From: Xenorhabdus lircayensis
Lineage (GTDB): Bacteria; Pseudomonadota; Gammaproteobacteria; Enterobacterales; Enterobacteriaceae
Assembly: GCF_016306625.1 (NCBI RefSeq)
Contig: NZ_JACOII010000044.1
Span: 124,001 to 188,000 of the forward strand
DNA length: 64,000 nucleotides
Direction: 5' to 3'
Under the pieces are notes generated by a model that was given only the letters and a program-made list of their open reading frames with translations, had not been told where the DNA came from and ran no database searches. Below are positions 51,101 to 62,600 of this stretch, piece after piece (the stretch's first letter is position 1; every line of letters begins with the position of its first letter). The position numbers and the translations under genes were made by a program.

Positions 51101-54100
51101 CACTTTATCTGTTGCACAGAATGGATATTGGGAGTGCATCCAGTACAGGCGGTTCATGACGCTTTTATGTGTCAGTGAAACCCCTTTAGGCTGACCGGTT
51201 GTCCCTGAGGTATAGATGATGTAGGCCAGATCTGCGGATCCATTGACTGGCGTCGGATTTTCCATTGACCGACCTGTGGTCACCGCTGGATCATCTGCGG
51301 CTAGCAGGGTTGGCTGATCAGACAGCTCGTGCGTACAAGCCCCCAATACTGTCAGATACTGCTGCTGGCTCACGACACACGGGGTTTGGGTGTCTGCCAG
51401 AATAAATCGGACTCGCTCCGGCGGGTATTCCGGGGACATCGGCACATAGGCACCACCCGCTTTCAGCACTGCCAGAATACTGATCACCATCTCCAGACTG
51501 CGATCCAGATACAGGGCAATGGGTGTATCTGCCGGCATCGGTTCATGGCGTTGTTGCTGATAGCATTCGCGGATCACCACAGCCAGTTGGTTAGCCCGTT
51601 CGTTAACCTGACGGTAAGTCAGCCTTTCCTCTTCAAATATCAGGGCTACGTTATCCGGTGTTGCTTCCACCTGAGCTTCGAACTGTTGCTGGAGAGTCCG
51701 ATCCTGCGGGTACGGCGCATCGGTTTGATTCCAGATGTGCAGTAGGGTGTGGCGCTCCTGTACGGACAATACATCAATCCCAGCCACGGATTGTTTTTGG
51801 TCTGTCACAAAAGCGGTCAGTACCTGCTGATAGATATCGGCTATACGGACTATGGTGGCCTCATTAAACAGACTGACCGCGTAATTGATGCTGCCGGTGA
51901 GACTGGCGTGGTCATCGGACATAAACAGGCTCAGGTCAAACTTGGCGGGACTGTAGAGGGGATCGTCCAGTTTTACTTGGCTAAACGGCAGATCAGCCGC
52001 GTTTGGCAGGCTTTCACCAAAACTCTGTAGCCCAAACATGACTTGGAAAATCGGGTGGCGGGAAGCATCCCGCTCAATCTCCAGCACGTCAACCAACTGC
52101 TCAAATGGTATATCCTGATGTGCCTTAGCTAGGGCAATCATCTCATGAGTCTGCCGGATCAGTGTCTCCACGCTGCCAGCTTGTTCAATCTGTGCCCGCA
52201 AAACCAGTGAGTTGACGAACATACCAATCAATGGCTGGGTTTGAGCATGGTGTCGGTTGTCAGTGGGGGTGCCCAGCACGATGTCGCTTTGTCCCGAGAG
52301 TTTTGCCAGCGCGACATAAAAACCACTGAGCAGAACAGCATACAGGGTAGTTTCCTGAGTTTTTGCCAGCGTCCTTAACTGTTCAGAAAGTTCATCCTTC
52401 AGCGTAAAACCGAAGTCCCGTCCCCGATAATCCACTTGTGTCGAACGAGGTCTGTCCGTTGGCAGGGCCAATGGCTCATAACCCGCCAATGTTTGCTGCC
52501 AATATGCCAGCTGGCGTTCATGGACTTCGCCTTGCAAATATTCCCGTTGCCATCTGGCATAATCACCATAGGTAATATCCAAGACGGGCAGTTGGCTATC
52601 GCGGCCTTCTAGCAACGAGTGATAAATCTCTGCCAGTTCGGCCATAAAAATATCAATCGACCAGCCATCGATGGCGATATGGTGCCACATGATCAGCAAG
52701 TAATGCGTTTCTGTTAATTGCGACTTTGTTAGCTGTGTCTTTGTTAACTGCGTTTTTGTTAATTGATAGTGACAAAGGCGCAGACCCGGTTCGGTTGTTA
52801 GATTGAACGGGGTGGCCAGCTCAGTACGCACCATTTGCAAAAGTGCGTTAACACTTTCGCAAGCCTGTGAACGGAGAACAATATGGTTATCAATTAATTG
52901 CTGGTAGTGACCTTCATTGGCATTATGATACACCGTTTTCATCACGGGATGGCGATCAACCACTTGGTGAATAGCCGTTTCCAGTAAAGGCAAATTGGCT
53001 CCGTCATCTAACTTCATCAGATACGGGATATGATAAGCATGGGAGCCTTGCTCAAACTGTTCGATAAATAGCATCCGCTCCTGAGCAAATGACAAGGGGT
53101 AGCGTGTTAGTTCGAGGTGAGGGATAACAGTGCAGATCGGCTGCCCCATGTGTGTGGCTAATTCGGCAATGGTTTTCAGTTCAAAGATCTGAACCAGTGA
53201 CACCTCTGCTGCTAAGACACGGCGAATGGCGGCCGTCAGCTTAACGGCCATGAGAGAGTCCCCACCGATGCGGAAGAAGTTATCTTCAATGCCGACTCGT
53301 ACCAGCCCGAGTACGTCTTGCCAGATCGCACAAAGCTGTGTTTCCAGTTCATTGCGCGGTGGTACATAATGGTTCCGGTTCACCCATACTGGTGCCGGCA
53401 GGGCACGGCGATCCAGCTTGCCATTGAGGGTCAGGGGAATTGACTCAATGCGGGTAAAGCTGGCGGGTATCATGTATTCCGGTAGGCGGGTGGACAAGTG
53501 TTCAATCACGGTCTCATCGGATAGTGCGCCATTCGTGACCAGATAAGCCACCAGTGCCTTATTGCCCTCATGATTGCGATCAATCACCACTGCCTGCTTG
53601 ACCTGCGGGTGCGTAGCCAGAGCTGTTTCGATTTCGCCCAGCTCAATGCGGTAGCCGCGGATTTTGATCTGAAAATCATTGCGTCCCAGATATTCCAGAG
53701 TGCCGTCTGGTTGCCAGCGTACCAAGTCTCCGGTTTTATACAGACGGGTGTAGCCCAAGGCTTTATCTTCATCCGTAGCAAACAGATTCTCTACAAAACG
53801 CTCTGCGGTCAGTTCTGGCCGGTTCAAATACCCTCGCGCCAGCCCCGCTCCCCCAATATAAAGCTCCCCCGGGGCACCAATAGGTACAAGCTGACCTGAA
53901 TGATTCAAAACATAGGCATACATGTCATTTAATGGCCGCCCAATGCAGGATGCCGTTACCGCATCATCTTGTGCTAATTTCTTATAGGTAACATGTACAG
54001 TTGTTTCTGTTATCCCATACATATTGATGAGGGCGGGTGATTGATCCCCATGCCGATTCCACCAGGGCTTCAATTGAACTGGATTTAATTTATCTCCTCC

Positions 54101-56326
54101 AAAGATCACATAGCGGAGATGTGGAAATTTAGCACCAATATTCAATGACGCATCAATAAAGGCATAAAATGCACCAGGTGTCTGATTTAGAACGGTGACT
54201 TTTTGCTGAGAACACAAGTGGCTAAATCTGACAAAATCCTTCGTGCACTCTACGGTTGGAATAATTAAACGCCCACCATAGATTAACGCTCCCCATAATT
54301 CCCAGACACTAAAGTCAAACGTGTAAGCATGGTAAAGCACCCAAGTATCATTTTGGTTAAATTGATAATCCCCTTGGGTGGTGGCAAATAAACGCAAAAC
54401 ATTATGATGAGTTTGTAACACGCCTTTCGGCTGTCCGGTTGTCCCTGAGGTATAGATGACGTAAGCCAGATCCTCGGCTCTACTCACCGACACTGGATTT
54501 TCTGTGGGATAGCCTTCGGTTACGGCTCGATCATCCGTGGCTATCAGTGTTGGTTTTTCAACCAGCGTTTGTGTACATTCTCTCAGTGTTGTTAAGTGCT
54601 GTTGCTGGGTTACCACGCATGGAGACTGAGTGTCTTCTAAAATAAAACGGATCCGCTCTGGCGGATACTCTGGTGAAATCGGCACATAAGCACCGCCCGC
54701 TTTCAGCACTGCCAGAATACTGACCACTATCCCCAGACTGCGATCCAAGTACAGGGCGACCAGTGTGTCTGTCGGCATTGGTTTATTGTGCTGCTGCTGA
54801 TAGCGTTCGCGGATCACAAAGGCCATTTGGTTCGCCCGCTCGTTTAACTGACGGTAAGTTAGCGTTTCTCCCTCAAACACTAAAGCCACATTATCCGGCG
54901 TGACAGCAACTTGAGCCTCGAACTGCTGTTGTAGGGTTCGGTCATGTGGATACTGCGCATCGCTCAGGTTCCAACTGTGCAGCAAGGTAGAACGTTCCTG
55001 TTCTAATAAAACAGGTAATTCACTGACTAATGCAGAAGGATGGTTAACCAAGGCAGTAAATAAGTTTCTCAGCCGTTCAAGTATATTTTTAACATCCTGG
55101 TCACTAAAATACTCCTGCAAATAATCTATCGTTATTTTTAGTTCCTGATCATACCCATAGTCTTTCAATCTAAAAACAATAGGATAAATATTAGCATTAC
55201 CGTCTATATGATAATGCTGATTTTTGTCCACTTCAGATGCTGACTCTGTAAATCGTTCGTAGAAAATAAAAATATTGGGTAAGGAGAATCCATAGTTATT
55301 AGCGATTCGAATAAGATGAGAATGTGGGAATTTACAATGGCGATAACTGTTTTTTAGCGCCAACTCCGTTAGTTTAATCTGTTCAATCACGCTTGCCGTG
55401 TTAGATACATGACAATGTACTGGATATATATTGGCATGCATTCCAACGACATATTTATCTAATTTTGTTTTTCTTCCGTGTGTGATGGTGCTAAAAGCTA
55501 ATTCTTGTTGCCCTGTAAGCGCTTTCATCATGATGCTGACTAGACTTGAAAAAACAGAAAGCATGTCAGCATTATTCTCTTTACAAAAAATCCGCAAATC
55601 TTTTTTAAGTGAAAGAGGTAATATTAGTGTGCAATTACTCGTGCCATTGTTTTTATAGCAAGGAGTTAATTGGTGTATTTCATTGTCTTTTAAAAAATCA
55701 TACCAGTAGTTTTTGTCTTTTTCGTAATGGGATGAATTTAGATATTTTCTTGCTTTGTTTATTGTCTCTAAATATTGTGGAATCTCTGATAACCAAGCTG
55801 TAGATGTTCCACTTTTAATGCATTCGTATAATTTATGTATATATACATGCAAGCGATATATTCCGACTCCATCATTCATAATATGATGGAATTTAGTGAA
55901 GAAATAATATTTTTCAGGTGCTAAACGAATCAATGAGGACAGATATAGACTTTCCCTTAAATAATTGATAGGTGTATCTATTTGTTGCTGCATCCAACGC
56001 TTTGCTTCTTTTTCTGGTTCAGATTGTATTGCAATATCATGAAATATAATTAACTCTGGCTCATTTTGCTCTGGAATATATTGTATGGCTTCATTATCCG
56101 AGTTAATTGATATACGTAACTGTAATGTATCTATATGTTGATGTAGTAAATTCCATGCTTGTTGAAAAATGGCTATATCAACCTCGTATTCTACCAAGGT
56201 ATACCAACCCAGGTTATGGAGTGGACTATTTTCATGGAGTGCTTGCTCGTAAAAAACATCCTCTTGAGCAGGGTGAAGATGATATAAGTTCGAACTCAAC
56301 GAACTTTCAGGTATTCTCATAATCAA
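42110..56326 (-). CDS. NRPS, modules 1-4 (Cstart-A-T-C-A-T-C-A-T-C-A-T-E)
   Basis: A 4,738-aa protein, first of the assembly line. Domains by residue: starter-type C 15-440 (HHIMNDG), A 450-960, T near 1018, C (HHIAIDG near 1215), A 1530-2050, T near 2104, C (HHIAIDA near 2293, Gly replaced by Ala), A 2606-3110, T near 3161, C (HHIAIDG near 3350), A 3660-4170, T near 4226 ([10 protein letters not shown]), E 4260-4690 ([10 protein letters not shown] near 4413), then a tail ending EKKTILDV that may be the short motif bound by the docking domain of the next protein. Pocket residues: module 1 D-F-W-N-I-G-M-V-H, the classic Thr code; module 2 D-V-W-H-F-S-L-I-E, close to Ser; modules 3 and 4 D-A-F-F-H-G-Q-V-C, unassigned. 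An N-terminal starter C implies N-acylation of Thr. The C1 region is AT-rich and diverged from the other C domains. Confidence 0.95.
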   Translation of the reverse strand: MIMRIPESSLSSNLYHLHPAQEDVFYEQALHENSPLHNLGWYTLVEYEVDIAIFQQAWNLLHQHIDTLQLRISINSDNEAIQYIPEQNEPELIIFHDIAIQSEPEKEAKRWMQQQIDTPINYLRESLYLSSLIRLAPEKYYFFTKFHHIMNDGVGIYRLHVYIHKLYECIKSGTSTAWLSEIPQYLETINKARKYLNSSHYEKDKNYWYDFLKDNEIHQLTPCYKNNGTSNCTLILPLSLKKDLRIFCKENNADMLSVFSSLVSIMMKALTGQQELAFSTITHGRKTKLDKYVVGMHANIYPVHCHVSNTASVIEQIKLTELALKNSYRHCKFPHSHLIRIANNYGFSLPNIFIFYERFTESASEVDKNQHYHIDGNANIYPIVFRLKDYGYDQELKITIDYLQEYFSDQDVKNILERLRNLFTALVNHPSALVSELPVLLEQERSTLLHSWNLSDAQYPHDRTLQQQFEAQVAVTPDNVALVFEGETLTYRQLNERANQMAFVIRERYQQQHNKPMPTDTLVALYLDRSLGIVVSILAVLKAGGAYVPISPEYPPERIRFILEDTQSPCVVTQQQHLTTLRECTQTLVEKPTLIATDDRAVTEGYPTENPVSVSRAEDLAYVIYTSGTTGQPKGVLQTHHNVLRLFATTQGDYQFNQNDTWVLYHAYTFDFSVWELWGALIYGGRLIIPTVECTKDFVRFSHLCSQQKVTVLNQTPGAFYAFIDASLNIGAKFPHLRYVIFGGDKLNPVQLKPWWNRHGDQSPALINMYGITETTVHVTYKKLAQDDAVTASCIGRPLNDMYAYVLNHSGQLVPIGAPGELYIGGAGLARGYLNRPELTAERFVENLFATDEDKALGYTRLYKTGDLVRWQPDGTLEYLGRNDFQIKIRGYRIELGEIETALATHPQVKQAVVIDRNHEGNKALVAYLVTNGALSDETVIEHLSTRLPEYMIPASFTRIESIPLTLNGKLDRRALPAPVWVNRNHYVPPRNELETQLCAIWQDVLGLVRVGIEDNFFRIGGDSLMAVKLTAAIRRVLAAEVSLVQIFELKTIAELATHMGQPICTVIPHLELTRYPLSFAQERMLFIEQFEQGSHAYHIPYLMKLDDGANLPLLETAIHQVVDRHPVMKTVYHNANEGHYQQLIDNHIVLRSQACESVNALLQMVRTELATPFNLTTEPGLRLCHYQLTKTQLTKTQLTKSQLTETHYLLIMWHHIAIDGWSIDIFMAELAEIYHSLLEGRDSQLPVLDITYGDYARWQREYLQGEVHERQLAYWQQTLAGYEPLALPTDRPRSTQVDYRGRDFGFTLKDELSEQLRTLAKTQETTLYAVLLSGFYVALAKLSGQSDIVLGTPTDNRHHAQTQPLIGMFVNSLVLRAQIEQAGSVETLIRQTHEMIALAKAHQDIPFEQLVDVLEIERDASRHPIFQVMFGLQSFGESLPNAADLPFSQVKLDDPLYSPAKFDLSLFMSDDHASLTGSINYAVSLFNEATIVRIADIYQQVLTAFVTDQKQSVAGIDVLSVQERHTLLHIWNQTDAPYPQDRTLQQQFEAQVEATPDNVALIFEEERLTYRQVNERANQLAVVIRECYQQQRHEPMPADTPIALYLDRSLEMVISILAVLKAGGAYVPMSPEYPPERVRFILADTQTPCVVSQQQYLTVLGACTHELSDQPTLLAADDPAVTTGRSMENPTPVNGSADLAYIIYTSGTTGQPKGVSLTHKSVMNRLYWMHSQYPFCATDKVLQKTPYTFDVSVWELLLANWVGASIVIAPPEIHKQPEALHQLILKTGVTLLHFIPSMLGAFCQTLQATQQQLSDKVRSVFCSGEALTSSQVSAFASINLSSSALINLYGPTEAAIEVAYFDTAHEFSGNVPIGRAINNTRLYVRDSHGNLSPIGAPGELYIGGVGLARGYWNRPELTTESFVVNPFATAEDIALGYTRLYKTGDLVRRRPDGNLEYLGRNDFQVKIRGYRIELGEIETALASHQQVKQAVVIDREHEGNKALVAYLITEGTLSDETLIGHLSARLPEYMIPASFTRIESVPLTLNGKLDRQALPAPVWINRDQYVAPRNPLETQLCAIWQDVLGLTRVGIEDNFFRIGGNSLMAIKLTAAIRYALAIEVSLLQVFELKTIAGLTAQMGQQACTVIPHVELDHYPLSFVQERMLFIEQFEQGTHVYHVPYLVQLNDGDCLPLLETAINQVVERHPVIKTVYRSDEEGHYQQVLEDRLVFRSQSCECINGESMNALLQTVRTELVTPFDLSAEPSLRLRHYRLTKTQAAEKHYLLLMWHHIAIDAWSIDIFMDELAEIYRSLLEERESQLPALDIIYGDYAKWQREYLQGEVRERQLTYWQQTLVDYELLSLPTDRPRPAQVDYQGRNFSFVLESQLSEQLKALAKTQGTTLYTVLLSGFYVTLARLSGQNDIVLGTPTDNRHHAQTQPLIGMFVNSLVLRAQLKQASSVENLIQQIHNVITQAKAHQDMPFEQLVDALAIERDTTRHPIFQIMFGLLNVGESLPNRAGLPFSSVQLEESLHSPAKFDLSLFISEGQANLAGAINYAVSLFDEATIARIADIYQRVLTAFVADQRQPLARLDVLSAQEKDTLLHTWNQTDTPYPQNQTLQQQFEAQVETTPDNVALVFEAETLTYRQLNERANQLAVVLRECYQQQHNKPMPADTPIALYLDRSLEMVISILAVLKAGGAYVPVSPEYPPERTRFILADTRAPFIITQQRHLKTLGEYTQALATQPALIAADDRTVTHGRSVENLLPTNGASDLAYIIYTSGTTGQPKGVMIEHTSVMNLSQFIARTHLLGPQVNALFFSNYVFDASVFELFPALMTGTKIFIASSAMTGNSEQLLSFINAHQITKAFIPTTLINHFSAEFFRSTLQVIHTGGEALNMLSVPTGIRLFNQYGPTEITVCATQNLLQGGDTGIGKGIDNTRLYVIDDQGNLSPVGTPGELYIGGAGLARGYWNRTELTAERFVVNPFATDEDKARSYTRLYKTGDLVRWRPDGNLEYLGRNDFQVKIRGYRIELGEIENALATHPQIKQAVVIDHEHEGNKALAAYLIMSKELSEEALIGYLSARLPEYMVPTSFIRIDSIPMTLNGKLDRRALPAPVWINRNGYVAPRNELETQLCAIWQDVLGLEQVGIEDNFFRIGGNSIMAIKLAAAIRRALAVEIPLVQVFGLKTIAGLAAHMGQQACTVIPHIKLARYPLSLAQERMLFIEQFEQGSHAYHVPYLVQLDDGADLSLLETAINRVVDRHPVMKTVYRSDEEGQAYQQVLKDPLIFRSQSYECTGSESVNEFLQMVRVELATPFDLTTEPSLRLCHYRLTKTQAAKKHYLLMMWHHIAIDGWSIDIFMDELAEIYRSLLEERESQLPALDITYGDYANWQRKYLQGEVRERQLAYWQQTLADYEPLSLPTDRNRPTQVDYRGQDFNFALGSELSEQLRTLAKTQETTLYTVLLSGFYVTLARLSGQNDMVLGTPTDNRHHAQTQPLIGMFVNSLILRAQLEQTDSVESLIRQIHEVITQAKAHQDMPFEQLIDALNIERDTTRHPIFQVMFGLHNFGDDRTNRARLPFSPVKPDESLYSPAKFDLSLFISEGQDTLAGGINYAISLFDEATIARMADIYQRVLAAFVADQKQSIADLDVLSAQERYTLLHTWNQTDTPYPQNQTLQQQFEAQVETTPDNAALVFRGEILTYRQLNERANQLAVVLREHYQQQHNKPMPADTPIALYLDRSLEMVISMLAVLKAGGAYVPVSPDYPPERTRFILADTQTPSVVTQQRHLKTLGEYTQALAAQPALIAADDRAVTASRSVENLVPVNDPTHLAYIIYTSGTTGQPKGVMVEHTSVTNLTQFIARTHLLSPQVNALFFSNYVFDASVFELFPALMTSATTFIAPTSVTTDSEQLLAFINANQITKAFIPTALMNHFSAELFRSTLQVIHTGGEALNALPVPTDIRLFNQYGPTEITVCATQNRLLQDGERGIGKGIDNTRLYVLDDHGNLSPIGAPGELYIGGAGLARGYLNRSELTTERFVINPFATDEDKAQGYTRLYKTGDLVRWRPDGNLEYLGRNDFQVKIRGYRIELGEIESALSAHPQVKQAVVIDHEHKGHKALAAYLVTNETLSDEALSDDTLIEHLSTRLPEYMVPASFTRIESVPLTLNGKLDRRALPTPVKVNRNHYVAPRNELETQLCAIWQDVLGLAQIGIEDNFFRIGGDSIVSIRLVSKLRQAGFTLQVKSIFEAPTVARLAQLLAQGTPTVTTIAEQGRLSGEFGLLPIQQDFFSRNLSSPHHWNQAFMILLSGAIRHADIEQALIKLTERHDMLRAYFVDTGAGYRQCYQAEDPSWLAALQHGDVRELNETELHQQLTQWQSRFDYCHGPLWQAAHLTGYADGSARLFFAFHHLIIDAVSWRIIAEDMRLLLQGAVLPPKTSSYRQWVAAVHQYAAQHQQEVPYWQHVMAGTAVYSASGEISQHRLEISAELTDILLREANAGYHTEINDLLLSALTLALQASFSRSVNHIVLEGHGRENIDSTLDISETVGWFTSVYPVRLEMQTDIAETIIHTKEMLRAVPNKGIGYGSLHQAGYLDGDLPTISFNYFGQLGGEGGQVSYQDGALTPDDCGTMIASDNRSPLLMDINGAVQAGRLQFSVRSRLPPSQTEAFITAFEQALNTIIMASQEQARLGGVKTPSDYGIKGVSIEQLNQLTHRFGHVNNENSHLHVEKKTILDV
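43908..43937. repeat. 15-bp tandem duplication in module 4 A domain
   Basis: TCATCCGACAGGGCT is followed by the diverged copy TCATCCGATAAAGTT. On the coding strand this adds LSDEA before LSDD in the C-terminal subdomain of A4; the other modules carry only one such unit. Confidence 0.75.
52714..52758. repeat. 15-bp repeats, three diverged copies, in module 2 C domain
   Basis: Three 15-bp units starting TTAATTGCGACTTTG encode [15 protein letters not shown] just before the catalytic HHIAIDG stretch of C2. The other C domains have different short inserts at the same point, so this loop tolerates length change. Confidence 0.8.
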
Positions 56327-57699
56327 TTATATGAATGCATTCCGTTCACAAGTTACTTGTAATCCGTGACACAAACGAATAGATTGCGATTTTGTAATTA
56401 ACTTTAAGCTGTTAATGTTTTATACCTTTCATTTTTCAAGCGGTAACTCGAAATCTATTGGGTATAGTATTAATATGATTCAGTATTTCATACCTAACTC
56501 TTTTATGAATTCCAAGCTAAAGTTATTTTTTATTTAATGAGTTTCGGCACTATCTATCGTTGCATCATTACAGCTGTTCTCGCAACCTTTCAGCATTCTC
56601 CTTTTTACAAAAATAGTTAATATTTATCAGGCTCAAAGGCTATAAAACCCCATCGCTGATGTGATTTTCTTCATATGTTTAGGTATGCAATCCTACTCTC
56701 TATACTATTTACCTAGATTTTTATCATCTTAATAGTAATCATTTTTTGTTACTCGTTGTTTCATAGCTACCGTTAATTTTTCTATAGTATTGATTGCCAT
56801 TTGGGTTAAAGTCTATATTATTTTTTATTTAATATGGGTTTGTTTTTTAATTATCATTGAATGCCAAGGGAAATAGTTTATATTCTTTATAAAAACACAG
56901 CCGTAATTTTTAGTTGAGAAAATTAATTTTCTTGTGCAATAAATGGTTTGTTGCCGTTTTTATTTTACGGTTGTGAACTTACAAAACATTGTCGTGTCAC
57001 GGTGTAATTATTAAATTGTGGGATTTTTTTGTTGTGGAAGGCGTGTTTGAAGTGATTTGTTTTTAAGGAGTTAAAGGAAAGGAATTTGGAGGTTTAATCG
57101 TAGTTTAATATAATTTGGTAATAATAGGTTATTGAAGCAGAAGGTTTAATATGAACCCAACTCACCAAATTTCAGGGTCAAACGTCTAGGGTTTTTATTG
57201 TAATGCTTGATGACTATAAATCTAATAAAATAATTCTTTCATCCTTTTTTCTAAATATCTAGCTCTCCAAATTATTCGAAGTGGGACATCTAAAAACTTT
57301 CGGGTAAGGGTAAAGTAAATAGGGTTTAATGTTGTATTTTTCATTAAATTATAGAGTAAACTTTTTCATAATGGAAACTTCCATTCATTATTACTTTAGG
57401 TGGTTTTATAACAAAATTTATCTCTTGTTATCAAAAATAAAGAAAGCAGTTGCACGGAGAGTAAACGGTGCGACAGCATCATAAAGGGTTATCCATTCGA
57501 AACCGTATGCGAGTGTGTCACGGGCACTGATTATCGATATACCTGATGAATTTATTTTATTATAACTGGTTATTAAAATAATAGGCAGGTGATAATAGCG
57601 CCACAGGATATTGCACTCTGTGTTTTTCAACTAACGAGAATTGTTCAGGGAGTCTGACATCAAGAGTGCAGTGGCCTTCCTGAGAAACTCCCCTTCAGG
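56327..57699. other. Long AT-rich gene-free region upstream of the NRPS operon
   Basis: About 1.4 kb that should hold the promoter of the NRPS operon (reading left). It is strongly AT-rich, with no recognisable gene. A 70-codon frame at 57418-57630 (minus, ...LAYGFEWITLYDAVAPFTLRA...) has some protein-like composition but no family I recognise; it could be a gene remnant. A repeat copy lies at 56421-56466. Confidence 0.5.
56421..56466. repeat. Compact dispersed intergenic repeat copy
   Basis: TATACCTTTCATTTTTCAAG, CGGTAA and CTCGAAATCTATTGGGTATA form an imperfect inverted repeat with TATACC/GGTATA ends, about 95 bp upstream of the NRPS start. It shares CATTTTTCAAG with 27082-27135 and the AATAGATT-type end (inverted) with 26073-26136. 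Confidence 0.6.
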
Positions 57700-57985
57700 T
57701 TATATACCTGACGCTTCCTGAAGTGAATAGCCAAAGTATTTTGCCTGACGGCGTAAGCCATTAAGAACCCTGTTTTTATAACGTTCTTCATAATAATCTG
57801 CCCCCCGGGTCGGTATATTGCTGACCATATTTCAGCGCATGATAAAAGAGGATGGCCAGTTTTCTGGCGGTAGCCGCCACGGTTTTTGCTTTTCCTACAC
57901 GAGAAGATGAGCGCCGATAAAATGCCCCCAACGCGGTATCGCTTCGCCCAATTGTCGTCAGGTGAATTCATCTGGCAACGTAGCC
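57700..57985 (-). pseudogene. IS110-family transposase remnant (C-terminal part)
   Basis: Read on the minus strand in pieces, the sequence gives LTTIGRSDTALGAFYRRSSS, then RVGKAKTVAATARKLAILFYHALKYGQQYTDPG, then after a frameshift YYEERYKNRVLNGLRRQAKYFGYSLQEASGI and a stop. This is the conserved C-terminal end of IS110-type transposases. A frameshift lies in the run of C at 57801-57806, and a second break lies near 57970 (LPDEFT does not join in frame). No N-terminal DEDD catalytic part is present. It lies just upstream of the toxin locus and marks past insertion and decay. Confidence 0.7.
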
Positions 57986-58297
57986 GCTGCTGTTCATTTA
58001 TTACACCATATCTAAATACATAAAATAAACGAAAACAAAAAACAATCCGATAACAAACATCATTACAATAAATCAATTAATTGATTTAAAAAGGAATTAT
58101 TTTTTATAAATAATAATTGATATTAGTTATTATTTTGATAATAATTATTAATATCGATTGATGTCTTTGGATTATCTTGCCGAGAAATTACCTCCTTGTG
58201 AGAGATATTTTTGACTTAAATCTTCTGATCTTAATATGGGTTATTACTATTTTATTAATATGTTTTTTTTCCAACAACATGAGAATGGAATCACGTG
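57986..58297. other. AT-rich region before the exporter remnant
   Basis: About 310 bp, very AT-rich (58060-58290), likely the former promoter region of the exporter-toxin operon. No gene or clear motif seen. Confidence 0.45.
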
Positions 58298-59478
58298 ATG
58301 GGTGTTACGATTGACAGGGACAATATATTTGCTGATGCGTTGTCATCTGCCCTTGATTGTTGCCGATTATTATTGCAATTAGTTAAAGATGAGGTTCAGA
58401 AGACTCCTTCTTTGTCCTCCCATAGCAAGCTGAAATCTGCAATAAAAGAATACGGCAAAGCACATGATGTCGATATGGCATTGTGCCGTTTAAAATTCCA
58501 TAAACTAACGCCTAAACAACTACCTTTGGCCTTTCGAGACAAGCAGGGGAAGTTTGTTGTGTTGGTACGCCTTTCTTCCAATCAGGCTTTGATCCAGTCT
58601 CCTTATGCCGCTTCGCCTGAAATACTCCCCATCGACGAGCTTGAAGCCAGATGGAACGGGGAGGTGATCCAGTTGCGGGGGGCTTCCCACCGGTTCGATA
58701 TTTCCTGGTTTATTCCCGCCTTTGTCCACCATCGCCATCTTATCGGCGAGGTACTGGTTTTCTCCCTGATGCTGCAATTGCTCGCCCTTGTCACCCCCTT
58801 GTTTTTCCAAGTGGTGATGGATAAGGTGCTGGTACACAGAGCGTTATCCACCTTAGATGTGCTGGTGATAGCGCTAGTCGTCGTGGGGATGTTCGAGGTA
58901 GTACTCAGGGGGCTACGCGAATACCTGTTTGCTCATACCGCCAACCGCATTGATATTACCTTGGGGGTTAAACTATTCCGGTACCTGCTCGGTCTGCCCC
59001 TGCTTTACTTTAAACACCGGCAGGTAGGTTCTATCATCACTCGGGTGCGCGAAATGGGCCAGATACAACAGTTTCTTACTGGTTCGGCGCTGACCATGGT
59101 ACTGGATTTGGCCTTTGTAGGCCTGTTTGTGGCCGTGATGTTCTCCTACGCACCCAAGCTAACATGGCTGGTACTCGTCTCCCTTGTGCTCTATTTCCTA
59201 TTCTGGATGGTGGTTGGGCCTGTGCTGCGTGCTCGGGTGCTGCGGGAGTATGAGTTGAGGGCTGACAACACAGCCTTCCTGATCGAGTCAGTTACCGGGA
59301 TTGAAACTATCAAGACCAGTGCTACCGAGGCGGGTTTCTTGCACCGTTGGAAGCATCTTCTCTCCGCTTTTGTCCGTGCCTCATTTCGCGCCAAGATGGT
59401 TGAGCAAGGCAGCCACGAACAATTGCTCGCCTTAGACGGGCTCTAGCCCGGCTGTGGGCCTTGCAGATGAAGGATTGA
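58298..59478 (+). pseudogene. RtxB/HlyB-type type I secretion ABC exporter, lacking its ATPase domain
   Basis: The reading frame begins like an RTX toxin exporter: a C39-peptidase-like domain without the catalytic Cys (about residues 10-130), then a membrane domain (about 140-367) with LALVTPLFFQVVMDKVLVHRA, LREYLFAHTANRID and GLPLLYFKHRQVGSIITRVRE. At K367-M368 (about 59391-59397) it jumps directly to the end of the protein, VEQGSHEQLLALDGL. Relative to HlyB (707 aa) some 300 residues are gone, including the last membrane segments and the Walker A, signature and Walker B motifs. The jump is in frame. A single base is then missing after CTCTA, giving TAG at 59444-59446; restoring it would read YARLWALQMKD to the natural stop at 59476. 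Without an ATPase it cannot power export. The toxin gene follows 137 bp later. Confidence 0.85.
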
Positions 59479-59615
59479 GTTCTGTGGGCTCAGACGAGCT
59501 GATGAAATTGTCATGACCATATTTAACGTGTTGTAACCCGTAAAAGCCATCACCGTAAAGACTATCACTGTAGAAACTATCAATAGGACAGTAGGATCTT
59601 TTAAGGAGAATTATC

Positions 59616-62600
59616 ATGCCCAATAATAGCTACCAATCTCTGCTTGTGTCTGCGCAGGCGACTCTTAAAGAAATTCGGCACAAACCGGGTATCAAGGCAT
59701 TGATCCAGGATATCAAGCAAGGATTTAGTGAAAGTGGTCACAAGTGGACCCCTGAGCTGATCAACAAGCAGAAAATGTTGGGGAAGACGCTAGAGAAGGA
59801 CGCTTATATACGCTACAGCAATGACAGGCCGGTTGGTGTCAGCGGCCTCAATGAAGGTGAACAACAGTCATTTGTCAATGATATCAAATCGCTGTCGGCG
59901 CATACCACGACGGTCGATATCTTGGTACAAGGCAGCGAGAAGACAGCTTTGTCTTCTCAAACCGATGCCGTCCTGGGCAATGCCGATGCCTTCCGGGTGC
60001 TTCCCAAGGATTTCGATCAACGTCATAGTACCCGGGCCAAAGTTGGTGCGAGGCTAACTATCAACGTTGACAAGACATATTTCAGAGCGCTTGCCAAGGC
60101 GTTGACCCAATTGTTCAATGATGACAATCGTGGCTGGCTGGAGCAGGCTAAAATCATGGGCCCAAAAAATCTGGGCCAACGTACCGACCAAGCCGTGATC
60201 TACCTTTCCAGCGCAGGGGTCGAACATGCCCATGCTATCGGCAGTAAGCTCAGTGAACTGCTACCGGCCACGGCCTTCATCGAACATACTCCGACTGGTA
60301 TGTATCGCGTAGGTAAAGGTATTGCCTATTCTGAAACGGTTGAAGGTGAATCGAGCAGCCATGGTCAGTCCCGAGCACGACTGATCGCGGCGGCAGGCAC
60401 AGAGTCCTTGCTCACCGATACTCCGATCGAGAAGACCCTGTCGAGAACCTTGCAGAAGCGCGGGTACGATATACACAACCCGGCACTGCTGGCGCAGGCG
60501 GTACGGGATCGCGATCTCAAGGGTGGGCTAGTGCCCATGGGTGGCGGAGCCGAACCCCGCCAAGGCAGCGCCGATATCCAGCAGCTTGCCATCGATCCAG
60601 TATCGTTCGCTGAATCCAACACCATCAGTGTAGAAACATTGGTTAGATCGGGGCGACTCCCGGCAGAGGGGCACGCCCAGTTGGTGAAGGTTAAGACAAG
60701 CTTATACGAGGTCGAATACACTGATCGAAGCACGAATGATATCGCTGTGGCTGGCGCTAACAGCGTGCCAGCGTATTTCCTCGGCTACAACGGTTCAAAC
60801 CAGGCTAATGCGTTGCCAGCTTATGTGGATATTCCTAAACATGCGGCTCCGGGAAGTTTTCTGTTCACTGGGACGTTGTCAGGATGTTCGGTTGTGGTGA
60901 CCAACCTTGATGCTAATACTTACCGGGTCTACCACGACGGTCGAGTCAACAGTTCGCTGCTGTACGACAACGTGGTCATGGCAGTGGACTATAAGGATTA
61001 TCAAGTGGCAGGTACCGCTGAAGGTCTTGCTGCGGCGTACATGCAATATGTTAATGATGAATGGCAACTGGTGTTCCAGCGTCAGGAGTATCAGCGAGAC
61101 GGTCAGATGCTTTGGCCGAAGTTGCGCAGCGGCGAGGAACCAATAGCGATTCAGGTCGCTAACAGTCAAGTGACTGAGCGTAACCAGATCCAATTCGCTG
61201 ATTACCGTGAGAGGATTCATCAACAACTGAAAAAGATTGCTGCCCAGTTCGGAGTACCAATCGAAGGGGTCTCTGAGGGTGTATACGAAGAGGGAGAGTT
61301 TTCTCCTCATCATCCGGCTATTGCTGCGTGGATTGAGCTGCGTAATAAAGTTCAATCCAAAATTACAGCAGACACTCAGCAGTTAGCAGACAAACGAAGC
61401 GAACTCTATAATATCCGAAGCCGCACCAGAGAAAGTTCTCAGCTTGCCTTGATTGACCAACAGATAAAGCAACTCAATATCACGCTGGAGTTCTACAAGG
61501 CGCAATACGATTCAGTCTTGCGTGAAGTGTTCTCCGTCGAACAAAGCTGGTTATGGCAGCAGATCAAGTCCAGGGACGGTATCGATGCAGTGTTGCGGAT
61601 TAATGATACATCTATTCAGGGTGGCGGTCAGGAATACGACCGTAGCTTGGGCGAGCGTTATGCTATCGCCGAAACTTATCAGAGAAGGGAAGCGAATACT
61701 GAGTTTACTGATGGCTTGAGCAACTTTCAGGATATCAGCATCCCAGGTTTTAACGATAGGATGTCGGCCCTAGAGATGAAAGGCCTGTTTTTTGACAGCC
61801 CGCTAACCCCTAAGCAGCGGGGGGCATTGAGCGGCCGTATCACTGAAGCCAGCCGGGCCGAGTACATCGACAATGTACTGAAACAGACCGCGGTATTCAG
61901 CGAAGATTTTCAGCGTGCCGGTAGCAGCTTCAGTCGTCTGGTGCCACAAGATTTTTATCTGTCGTTGGTCGAAGACGTATCCGGCGGCCGTTGCTATCCT
62001 TTGGTCAGAGCCATGGCGGTGGCTCTGTCCAACAGTGGCGAAGCGGGTGTCAACAGTCTGGTGGAAAAACTTTTCTTGGCCGCTGCTTCCCCTCAGGCAG
62101 GCAGTTCCACACTGCTAAAAAAGAGCCTGGTAAGACTGCACTCCAATGTTGAGGCCGTGCAGGCGTCAACGGTGCGAGGACAGGTTACATTACCTGAGGT
62201 CGTTTCTTTGCTGAAGGGAGTAACCGGAACCTCGATGTTCGCTCTCAATACCCGGAATCACTCGATGATGGTGGGATCTACTGTCGGGGATAAAGGGCGT
62301 CGTTACTATTTCTATGATCCCAACGTTGGGATTTTTGCATTCGACGATTCAGCCAGCTTCTCCCGTGCTATGAATAAACACCTGGTGAAGCGCAATATGG
62401 CTGTTCGCTACGGCTCGCTTGGAAACGAGTCGGTTCCTGTCTTCAATCTGCTGGAGATCGATCCCGGCAAGATGGCAAGGGTACCGGTGGGCAATGGCTT
62501 GGATGTCGCTGATTTGACCCGCCCGGACGAACTGGCCACTGTCATAGAGCAACGGCAGTGGGTCAAGCAAACGGTCAGTGCCCAAGTTAAGGTTGCCGAG

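Noticed and set aside
30220..56326. Many plus-strand open frames of 60-230 codons opposite the NRPS genes.
   Set aside because: They recur at the same place in each module copy and are antisense shadows of conserved NRPS motifs, without ribosome binding sites or family features.
57418..57630. 70-codon minus-strand frame upstream of the NRPS operon.
   Set aside because: Some protein-like sequence but no family, no ribosome binding site and AT-rich surroundings; kept only as a note in the intergenic entry.
57660..58076. A 138-codon minus-strand frame as a real protein.
   Set aside because: It crosses the IS110 remnant in changing frames; the homologous transposase sequence is in other frames, so this is a decayed element.
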